From Lachnospiraceae bacterium (GTDB lineage: Bacteria > Bacillota > Clostridia > Lachnospirales > Lachnospiraceae): 13,664 bases of DNA. The stretch covers positions 1 to 13,664 of the forward strand of contig JAIKXK010000033.1 of NCBI GenBank assembly GCA_024684155.1, in the 5' to 3' direction. Below are positions 4,831 to 11,025 of the stretch, piece by piece (positions within the stretch are counted from its first letter, which is position 1; each line of letters begins with the position of its first letter). The notes beneath the pieces are model-generated. The model saw only the letters and a program-made list of their open reading frames with translations, made no database searches and was not told where the DNA came from. Both the position numbers and the translations under genes were made by a program.

Positions 4831-6801
4831 GTGGCTAATTCCGAGGATTACTTGGATGGATTATTAGATTCCATCAATCAAGCAAAAACTGAAAATGAAT
4901 CGGCCTTAAATTCTGAACTTCGAGCTAGAGAAGAAAGAAATCGTCGTCGGACAAGAATAAATCCTGAGGATGATTTTATGTCTATGAATGGGTTAGATGA
5001 ATTTGAACCAAAGTCATCTTCTAGAAAGAATTTACGTCATTTTTTATCCGAATCTGATTATCTTAAAGAATTTGAAGAAGATCTGGATATGATGGATGAA
5101 GATGAAGCTAACGAGTATTTAAAAGAATTTGAAGAAGAACTTTCGAAAGAGGATGCAGCTTTTGCAGCTGAACTTTCCAATGATTCTACAGAAAACTTTT
5201 TAGATAGCGTGAATGAAAAAGTTTCAGAAGCAAAAGAATCTGCCGTAGAAGATTTAGAGAACTTCTCATTTAGTGCATTAGATGATGAAAAAGAAGATAA
5301 AGAGTTAGAGGCAGAAGAATTAGAAGAGGAAGAAACATTAGATGAATCAGAAGAGGAGATTTCATTAGAAGAAAGTTCGGATACTTCTGATCAGGATATT
5401 TTAAACAATGTTGCAGATATACTATCAGGAGATGATACAGATATTGATTTATCAGTAGAACAGCCTAATGAGGGTGAAGCAATAGATTCATCATCTGAGG
5501 AAGAAGATGTTTCGATAGAAGAGTCAAAAGAAATTCCATTAGCAGAAGATGAGGCTTCTACAAGTGAAAAAAATGATTCTTTAGAAACATCTGATGAGTT
5601 ACAGGTGGAAGAAATTCCTCTTGATAATGCAGAAGACTTTTTGCAGCCTGAATTTGCAGAAGATGAATTAGACCAGGCTGATGCTTCAGAAGGATTAGAG
5701 ATTACAGAGGCTACGGTACAGGAAGTTCCATTAATGGATGAGAATGGCGATGATGTTGATTTAATGGATGTTCTTGATGGCGACAGTGATTTAATGGATA
5801 TTGGTGATCTATTAAATGCTGATGAAAATCTAGAAGAACTTGATGAGGCCAGAGAAGAGTTTGAAAATGTAGCTGAAGAGATGGCAGAAAAAGGTATTTC
5901 TTTAGATACTATAGAGGAAGAGGAAGAAACTTCTTCTGGTGGTGGCATTTTTGCTAAAATTCTCGGAATCTTTAGTGGTATCTTTAAAAAAGGAGATTCC
6001 GAAGAAGATGATGGTACGGTTGAAATTGGCGAGGATTCTCCAACCATGGAGGAATTAGCTGCAGAGGATGCAGATATTTTGGCTGATTTTAAAGACGAAC
6101 AGACCGAAGTGGAAGAAGATCCAAAAGAAAAGAAGAAACGGGAAAAAGAAGAGAAAAAGAAGCAAAAACAAAAAGAAAAAGAACAGAAGAAAAAGGAAAA
6201 AGAGGCGGCAAAAGCGGCAGCAAAAGCAGCAAAGCCTCCAAAGGAGAAAAAGCAAAAGCCTCCGAAAGAGCCAGATAATTCTCCTAAGATTCCATTATCC
6301 AGAATCATTCCATTTTTATTGTTAGGTATTTCAATTATTGCTTTTGTCTTAATTAGCGGAAATACAATTTACAATAGTCGTACTATAAATGAGGCACAAA
6401 CTTTATATGAAGAAGGTAATTATAGTGCCTGCTATACGAAACTGGTAGGAATGGAAGCTTCTTTGGATGAGGATAGCCTTGCTTTAATGCAAAAAGCTAA
6501 AATTTTGGCAAAACTGGAACTTAATATTACAGAGTATAATATGGCCATGGAACAGGAAGAATATGGTGAGGCCTTAGATGCTTTGGTGTTAGGTACTTAT
6601 AATTATGTACGTAATAAAAATGAGGCGGATAAGCTTAATATTACAGAAGCGATTGATGAGTTAGGCGGACAAATTGAAACAGATTTGGCAAATCAATTTG
6701 GTGTATCTGAAGAACAGGCCGTTGCTTTAGTTAATTTGAGTACTCGAAAAGAATATACGAAGGAATTACATAAGATTTTAAAATATGTAAATTTGGAATA
6801 G
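4831..6801 (+). CDS. Large acidic single-pass membrane protein, function unknown
   Basis: I call 656 residues from GTG 4831, which has GGGAGG at 4818-4823. The frame stays open upstream to a GTG at 4777, but that start lies inside the terminator stem and has no ribosome binding site. I do not recognise the family. Residues 1-430 are highly acidic and probably disordered. They contain a repeated peptide (DYLKEFEEDL 76-85, EYLKEFEEEL 95-104) and three related motifs (KEIPLAEDE 233-241, EEIPLDNAED 260-269, QEVPLMDEN 297-305). A hydrophobic, glycine-spaced stretch (372-388, GIFAKILGIFSGIFKKG) may be an amphipathic helix. A Lys/Glu/Ala tract with Pro-Lys repeats (431-482) precedes one membrane helix (about 492-510). 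The C-terminal 146 residues are helical, with a TPR-like piece (EAQTLYEEGNYSACYTKL), and should be outside the cell. The long N-terminal half would be cytoplasmic. The stop is 6 nt before hisH. Confidence 0.85.
   Translation: MANSEDYLDGLLDSINQAKTENESALNSELRAREERNRRRTRINPEDDFMSMNGLDEFEPKSSSRKNLRHFLSESDYLKEFEEDLDMMDEDEANEYLKEFEEELSKEDAAFAAELSNDSTENFLDSVNEKVSEAKESAVEDLENFSFSALDDEKEDKELEAEELEEEETLDESEEEISLEESSDTSDQDILNNVADILSGDDTDIDLSVEQPNEGEAIDSSSEEEDVSIEESKEIPLAEDEASTSEKNDSLETSDELQVEEIPLDNAEDFLQPEFAEDELDQADASEGLEITEATVQEVPLMDENGDDVDLMDVLDGDSDLMDIGDLLNADENLEELDEAREEFENVAEEMAEKGISLDTIEEEEETSSGGGIFAKILGIFSGIFKKGDSEEDDGTVEIGEDSPTMEELAAEDADILADFKDEQTEVEEDPKEKKKREKEEKKKQKQKEKEQKKKEKEAAKAAAKAAKPPKEKKQKPPKEPDNSPKIPLSRIIPFLLLGISIIAFVLISGNTIYNSRTINEAQTLYEEGNYSACYTKLVGMEASLDEDSLALMQKAKILAKLELNITEYNMAMEQEEYGEALDALVLGTYNYVRNKNEADKLNITEAIDELGGQIETDLANQFGVSEEQAVALVNLSTRKEYTKELHKILKYVNLE
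5056..5142 (+). repeat. Internal peptide repeat YLKEFEE(D/E)L in the acidic protein
   Basis: Two near-identical decapeptides (residues 76-85 and 95-104) are encoded at 5056-5085 and 5113-5142. They differ by conservative D/E changes and are separated by an acidic spacer. Synonymous differences in the DNA (TATCTTAAA against TATTTAAAA) suggest conservation of the peptide, not a recent duplication. Confidence 0.55.
6121..6276 (+). repeat. A-rich low-complexity tract encoding a Lys/Glu/Ala-rich stem
   Basis: About 155 bp of imperfect GAAAAAGAA, AAGAAG and GCAAAAGCG units encode residues 431-482 of the acidic protein, just before its membrane helix. Runs of A do not exceed five, so the frame looks stable. 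The tract also creates spurious open frames on both strands. Confidence 0.6.
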
Positions 6802-6807
6802 GATGTT

Positions 6808-7413
6808 ATGATAGCAATACTTGATTATGATGCAGGAAATATTAAAAGTGTAGAAAAGGCATGCAATAAACTAGGAGCCGCTACCACTGTCACGAGAGAT
6901 TTCGCTGAAATCCGAAAGGCGGATCATGTGATTTTGCCTGGGGTAGGTTCCTTTGGAGATGCAATGGAACACTTAAAAAAATACGAACTTGATAAAGTGA
7001 TCCATGAAGTTGTAGAAAACGAAACACCTTTTTTAGGAATTTGTTTAGGACTTCAATTATTATTTGAAAGTAGTGAAGAAACTCCTGGTGTGGAAGGCCT
7101 TTCCATTTTAAAAGGCTGTGTGAAGAGAATCCCCGAGGGAAAGGACTTAAAAATTCCACATATTGGCTGGAATGATTTAACCCTTCAAAATAACGGTAGA
7201 TTATTCCAGGGATTTGAAAAAAATCCTTATGTATACTTTGTTCACAGCTATTATTTAGAGGCGGAAGACAAAAGTATTGTAAAGGCTACTACGAACTATG
7301 GTGTTGAAATTCATGCGTCAGTAGAAGAAAAAAATGTCTTTGCTTGCCAATTTCATCCGGAAAAAAGTTCCGATGTAGGACTATCGATTTTAAAGAATTT
7401 CATGGAAATATAG
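6808..7413 (+). CDS. hisH: HisH: glutaminase subunit of imidazole glycerol phosphate synthase
   Basis: A 201-residue class I glutamine amidotransferase. It hydrolyses glutamine and passes ammonia to HisF, which converts PRFAR to imidazole glycerol phosphate and AICAR in histidine synthesis. The catalytic triad is C79 (LGICLGLQ), H183 and E185 (QFHPEKSS). The oxyanion strand is PGVGSFG (44-50), with HIGWN (118-122) and YFVHSYY also typical. Length is normal. The ATG at 6808 lies 6 nt after the acidic protein's TAG, and its ribosome binding site (GGAATAGGA) overlaps that stop, so the two are likely translationally coupled. hisF follows after 9 nt. hisA, which often sits between these two genes, is absent here. 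Confidence 0.96.
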   Translation: MIAILDYDAGNIKSVEKACNKLGAATTVTRDFAEIRKADHVILPGVGSFGDAMEHLKKYELDKVIHEVVENETPFLGICLGLQLLFESSEETPGVEGLSILKGCVKRIPEGKDLKIPHIGWNDLTLQNNGRLFQGFEKNPYVYFVHSYYLEAEDKSIVKATTNYGVEIHASVEEKNVFACQFHPEKSSDVGLSILKNFMEI

Positions 7414-7422
7414 GAGATATAG

Positions 7423-8184
7423 ATGTTTACAAAACGAATTATTCCCTGCTTGGATGTAAAAGATGGACGTGTTGTGAAAGGAATAAACTTTGTGGATTTA
7501 AGAGATGCAGGGGATCCTGTAGAGGTTGCTGCAGCTTATGATAAAGCAGGAGCTGACGAGGTTGTATTTTTGGATATAACAGCATCTTCAGACCAAAGAA
7601 ATACAGTGGTAGATATGGTACGTGCTGTGGCCGAAAAGGTATTTATTCCATTTACCGTAGGCGGTGGTATTAGAACTGTAGATGATTTTCGAGCTATTCT
7701 TCGAGAGGGTGCAGACAAGATATCAATCAACTCTGCAGCAATTGACCATCCAACATTGATATCCGACGCAGCAGATAAGTTTGGCAGTCAATGTGTGGTA
7801 GTTGCTATTGATGCGAAAAAGCGTGAAGACAACAGCGGCTGGAATATTTATAAACATGGTGGAAGAATTGATGTAGGTATCGATGCAGTTGAGTGGGCTC
7901 TTCAAGCTGAAAAACTCGGTGCAGGAGAAATCTTACTTACCAGTATGGACTGCGATGGAACAAAGGCTGGATATGATATTGAACTCACAAAAGCTATTTC
8001 TTCCGCGGTTAAAATTCCTGTGATTGCTTCAGGAGGAGCTGGAGAAAAGTCTCATTTTTATGATGCCTTAACAGAAGGAGGAGCAGATGCAGCCTTGGCC
8101 GCATCACTGTTCCATTATAAAGAATTAGAAATTATGGAGTTAAAGAAATACCTTTCTGATAAAGGGGTTTCTGTACGTATGTAA
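7423..8184 (+). CDS. hisF: HisF: cyclase subunit of imidazole glycerol phosphate synthase
   Basis: A 253-residue (beta/alpha)8 barrel, partner of HisH. It uses the ammonia delivered by HisH to cyclise PRFAR, giving imidazole glycerol phosphate (to histidine) and AICAR (to purines). Catalytic D11 (PCLDVKDGRVVKG) and D130 (VVAIDAKK) are present, with the phosphate-binding signatures TVGGGIRT (78-85), TSMDCDGTKAGYD (173-185) and IASGGAG (201-207). Length is exactly family-typical. ATG at 7423 has AGGAG at 7412-7416. The stop TAA (8182-8184) is one base before the ung start. The HisF by-product AICAR is the substrate of the formyltransferase encoded at 9813. Confidence 0.97.
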   Translation: MFTKRIIPCLDVKDGRVVKGINFVDLRDAGDPVEVAAAYDKAGADEVVFLDITASSDQRNTVVDMVRAVAEKVFIPFTVGGGIRTVDDFRAILREGADKISINSAAIDHPTLISDAADKFGSQCVVVAIDAKKREDNSGWNIYKHGGRIDVGIDAVEWALQAEKLGAGEILLTSMDCDGTKAGYDIELTKAISSAVKIPVIASGGAGEKSHFYDALTEGGADAALAASLFHYKELEIMELKKYLSDKGVSVRM

Positions 8185-8185
8185 T

Positions 8186-8863
8186 ATGTCAGCAATTAAT
8201 AATCATTGGTTAGCACCATTAGAGAAAGAATTCAAACAACCCTATTATAAAAATTTATATAACTATGTGGTGACAGAATATGAGACAAATCAGATATTTC
8301 CACCAAAGGAAGATATTTTCAATGCTTTTCATTACACAGATTTACCTGATGTAAAGGTGGTTATTATTGGCCAGGATCCTTATCATGATGTAGGACAGGC
8401 TCATGGTCTTTGCTTTTCTGTTAAGCCGGGAGTAGATGTTCCGCCATCCCTTCGAAATATGTATCAGGAATTGCAGGATGATGTAGGTTTTGAAATTCCA
8501 AATCATGGTTGCCTTACAAAATGGGCAAAAGAAGGTGTGTTACTTTTAAATAATGTACTTACCGTACGTGCTCATGAACCAGGAAGCCATTTTCATCATG
8601 GATGGGAAGAATTTACAGATGCAGCTATTGATATTTTAAATAAGGAAGATCGCCCAATGGTATTTATGCTTTGGGGAAAACCGGCACAGAATAAGGCTAA
8701 AAATCTTAATAATCCAAAGCATCTTATTTTAAAGGCACCACATCCTTCGCCTCTATCTGCATACAGAGGATTTTTTGGATGTAAGCATTTTAGTAAATGT
8801 AATGAATTTTTAACAGCAAATGGATTAGAACCAATTGATTGGCAAATAGATCCTTTGCCATAA
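8186..8863 (+). CDS. ung: Uracil-DNA glycosylase, family 1
   Basis: A 225-residue UDG that removes uracil from DNA, starting base excision repair of deaminated cytosine and misincorporated dUMP. The water-activating motif GQDPYHDVGQAHGLCFS places catalytic D64. F77, within this motif, is the usual uracil-stacking residue. LLLNNVLTV (119-127) holds the uracil-binding Asn, and HPSPLSAYRGFFGCKHF (186-202) is the Leu intercalation loop with H186. Length is standard. The ATG at 8186 is one base after hisF's stop. The nearest purine-rich site (AAAGGGG, 8161-8167) is far away, so translation probably depends on coupling to hisF. It has no metabolic relation to its his neighbours; it probably shares their transcript, which ends at 8885-8914. 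Confidence 0.97.
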   Translation: MSAINNHWLAPLEKEFKQPYYKNLYNYVVTEYETNQIFPPKEDIFNAFHYTDLPDVKVVIIGQDPYHDVGQAHGLCFSVKPGVDVPPSLRNMYQELQDDVGFEIPNHGCLTKWAKEGVLLLNNVLTVRAHEPGSHFHHGWEEFTDAAIDILNKEDRPMVFMLWGKPAQNKAKNLNNPKHLILKAPHPSPLSAYRGFFGCKHFSKCNEFLTANGLEPIDWQIDPLP

Positions 8864-8884
8864 GTATGATATAGAGAAGAGAGA

Positions 8885-8914
8885 GGAAAGTGAGAAAAAT
8901 TACTTTCCTTTTTT
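8885..8914 (+). terminator. Rho-independent terminator after ung
   Basis: GGAAAGTGA (8885-8893) pairs with TTACTTTCC (8900-8908) across a GAAAAA loop, including one G-T pair, and is followed by six T (8909-8914). It closes the acidic-protein/hisH/hisF/ung unit and separates it from the purine genes. Confidence 0.82.
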
Positions 8915-9000
8915 GTGGAGAAAATAGTTTTGTTTATTTAGAAGAAACAAAAAAAGGAAAAAGACAAATTATTCAGAGAAAATAAGTTGTTATGTTTTAT

Positions 9001-9048
9001 ATTTAGCTAAATTTTAGGATAGTATAAATAAGAAAAATCACTTATAAT
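9001..9048 (+). promoter_or_regulatory. Promoter region of the purine pair, with 12-bp palindrome
   Basis: In the 220-bp gap after ung, TATAAT at 9043-9048 is a perfect -10 hexamer, but no good -35 lies 16-18 bp before it; TATAAA at 9023-9028 is an alternative. ATTTAGCTAAAT at 9001-9012 is a perfect 12-bp palindrome that could be an operator. I see neither a PurR-type CCGAA box nor a purine riboswitch. AGGAGG at 9072-9077 serves the next gene. The AT-rich stretch 8915-9000 shows nothing else. Confidence 0.4.
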
Positions 9049-9083
9049 AAACAGGCTTAAAAAGAAAGATTAGGAGGCATTGT

Positions 9084-9797
9084 ATGAAAATTCAATCATT
9101 AAAAGAAGAATTAAGCACAAACACTTATCCAGGGAGAGGTATTGTGATTGGTCGTTCTGAAGATGGAAAGAAGGCCGTGACCGCATATTTTATTATGGGT
9201 AGAAGTGAAAATTCCAGAAACCGCGTATTTAAGGAAGAAGGAGAAGGCATCCGTACGGAAGCATTTGATCCTTCAAAATTAGAAGATCCAAGTCTTATTA
9301 TTTACGCACCAGTTCGTGTATTAGGAAATGATACCATTGTAACAAATGGAGATCAGACAGATACAATTTATGATGGAATGAAGGCAGGAAAAACCTTTGA
9401 ACAGTCTCTTCGTATTAGAAGATTTGAGCCAGACGGTCCTAACTTCACACCACGTATTTCAGGCTTAATGCATATAGAGAATGGTGAATATGATTATACA
9501 ATGTCAATTTTAAAATCTGATGATGGAAGAGAAGAAGGAGACAATCGTTTTACTTTCTCTTATGAAAATCCTCAGGCTGGTATCGGAAGATTTATTCATA
9601 CCTATATTTCTGATGGAAATCCACTTCCTTCTTTTGAAGGAGAACCTACAAAAGTAGATATTTCCGGAGACATTGATGAGTTTACAAATCTTGTTTGGTC
9701 AAACTTAAATGAAGATAATAAGATTTCTTTATTTGTTCGTTTTATTGATATTGAAACAGGTAAGTATGAAACAAGAATTATTAATAAGCTTCAATAG
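9084..9797 (+). CDS. purO: PurO-type IMP cyclohydrolase
   Basis: A 237-residue protein that looks like the PurO family (PF07826), first known from archaea. It closes the ring of FAICAR to give IMP, the last step of de novo purine synthesis. Family-like stretches are PGRGIVIGRSEDGKK (16-30) with AYFIMGRSENSRNRVF (34-49), VTNGDQTDTIYDG (86-98) and FEPDGPNFTPRISG (114-127). It is unrelated to the cyclohydrolase half of bifunctional PurH. The start has AGGAGG 6 nt upstream. The next gene, 15 nt on, encodes the formyltransferase for the preceding step, which supports the call: together they replace PurH. Recognition is by motif and context, without an alignment. Confidence 0.85.
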   Translation: MKIQSLKEELSTNTYPGRGIVIGRSEDGKKAVTAYFIMGRSENSRNRVFKEEGEGIRTEAFDPSKLEDPSLIIYAPVRVLGNDTIVTNGDQTDTIYDGMKAGKTFEQSLRIRRFEPDGPNFTPRISGLMHIENGEYDYTMSILKSDDGREEGDNRFTFSYENPQAGIGRFIHTYISDGNPLPSFEGEPTKVDISGDIDEFTNLVWSNLNEDNKISLFVRFIDIETGKYETRIINKLQ

Positions 9798-9812
9798 GAA
9801 ATGGAGGAAAAG

Positions 9813-10991
9813 ATGAAAGAATTAGAATTAAAGTATGGATGTAATCCAAATCAGAAACCTTCTCGTATTTATATGGAAGAAGGCGAACTTCCTATTACTG
9901 TTTTAAATGGTAAGCCGGGATACATTAACTTTTTAGATGCATTTAATGGTTGGCAGTTAGTAAAAGAATTAAAGAAGGCAACAGGACTTCCAGCAGCAAC
10001 TTCTTTTAAACATGTTTCTCCTGCAGGTGCTGCAGTAGGACAGCCTCTTTCAGATGTAGAGAAAAAGATTTACTGGGTTGATGATATGGATATTGAGTTT
10101 ACTCCACTGGCAAATGCTTATGCTAGAGCTCGTGGCGCAGATCGTATGTCATCTTTTGGTGATTTTATTTCTCTTTCAGATGAATGTGATCTTTCTACTG
10201 CAAAGATTATTGCAAGAGAAGTATCCGATGGTGTTATTGCGCCTGGATATACTGCAGAAGCATTGGAAGTGTTGAAGTCAAAGAAAAAAGGTAACTATAA
10301 TGTCATCCAGATTGATGAAAACTACGAACCTAAGGCATTAGAGAGAAAAGAAGTATTTGGAATTACCTTTGAACAGGGAAGAAATGAGCTGGTTATTGAT
10401 GATGATTTCTTCTCAAACATTGTTACTGAAAATAAAGAACTCCCTGAACAGGCAAAGATTGATTTGGCGATTTCTATGATTACATTAAAATATACTCAGT
10501 CAAACTCTGTATGCTATGTAAAAGATGGTCAGGCAATTGGAATTGGTGCAGGACAGCAGTCTAGAATTCATTGTACACGTCTTGCAGGTCAAAAAGCTGA
10601 CAATTGGTGGCTTCGTCAGTGCCCTAAGGTATTAAATCTTCCTTTTAAAGAAGATATTCGCCGTGCCGATAGAGATAATTCCATTGATTTATATATTGGT
10701 GAAGAGTATGAAGATTTATTAGCAGAAGGAACATGGCAAAATTTCTTTACGGAAAAACCATCTGTATTTACAAAAGAAGAGAAGCGTGCTTGGTTAGATC
10801 AGTTAACAGATGTTACAGTTGGTTCAGATGCCTTCTTCCCATTTGGAGATAATATTGAACGTGCTCATAAATCCGGTGTGAAGTATGTTGCACAGCCAGG
10901 TGGATCAATTCGTGATGACAATGTAATTGAAACCTGCAATAAATATGGAATGGTGATGTCTTTCACTGGACTTCGTTTATTCCATCACTAA
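9813..10991 (+). CDS. purH: Stand-alone AICAR formyltransferase
   Basis: A 392-residue enzyme equivalent to the C-terminal domain of PurH. It transfers a formyl group from 10-formyl-THF to AICAR, giving FAICAR. The catalytic Lys-His pair is K66-H67 in TSFKHVSPAGAAVG, with LKYTQSNSVCYVKDGQAIGIGAGQQSR and, near the end, FFPFGDNIERAHKSGVKYVAQPGGS also typical. No cyclohydrolase (IMPCH) domain is attached; that activity is the preceding gene. I start at ATG 9813 because GGAGG (9803-9807) sits at proper spacing before it. An ATG at 9801 would add four residues, but the only purine-rich bases (AGGAA) abut it. The symbol purH is conventional, although only half of PurH is present. CGT is common for arginine, as in ackA, consistent with strong expression. 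Confidence 0.94.
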   Translation: MKELELKYGCNPNQKPSRIYMEEGELPITVLNGKPGYINFLDAFNGWQLVKELKKATGLPAATSFKHVSPAGAAVGQPLSDVEKKIYWVDDMDIEFTPLANAYARARGADRMSSFGDFISLSDECDLSTAKIIAREVSDGVIAPGYTAEALEVLKSKKKGNYNVIQIDENYEPKALERKEVFGITFEQGRNELVIDDDFFSNIVTENKELPEQAKIDLAISMITLKYTQSNSVCYVKDGQAIGIGAGQQSRIHCTRLAGQKADNWWLRQCPKVLNLPFKEDIRRADRDNSIDLYIGEEYEDLLAEGTWQNFFTEKPSVFTKEEKRAWLDQLTDVTVGSDAFFPFGDNIERAHKSGVKYVAQPGGSIRDDNVIETCNKYGMVMSFTGLRLFHH

Positions 10992-11000
10992 GATAACTTT

Positions 11001-11024
11001 AAAGGTGGCCAATTGGCCACCTTT
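11001..11024. terminator. Bidirectional terminator between the purine genes and tmcAL
   Basis: AAAGGTGGCC (11001-11010), loop AATT and GGCCACCTTT (11015-11024) form a perfect 10-bp stem, with the T run continuing to 11027 on the + strand. Read from the minus strand, the stem is followed by TTTAAAG, a weaker tail. It serves the purine pair and probably also tmcAL, whose stop codon (11028-11026) overlaps the T run. Confidence 0.9.
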
Positions 11025-11025
11025 T

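Noticed and set aside
5391..6308. 305-codon open frame on the minus strand, Ser/Phe-rich
   Set aside because: It is the mirror of a GAA/GAT/AAA-rich coding region: the reverse complement yields Ser, Phe and Ile codons without stops. It has no plausible domain, and the + strand protein explains the region.
6068..6325. Basic + strand frame overlapping the Lys-rich tract
   Set aside because: It is a frame shift of the A-rich repeat, with no ribosome binding site or domain, inside a convincing gene.
9001..9083. Purine riboswitch or PurR box before purO
   Set aside because: The conserved purine aptamer loops and CCGAA-type boxes are not visible; only AT-rich DNA, a palindrome and a -10 box are present.
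9801..9812. ATG 9801 as start of the AICAR formyltransferase
   Set aside because: The good Shine-Dalgarno GGAGG (9803-9807) lies downstream of it and fits ATG 9813 instead.
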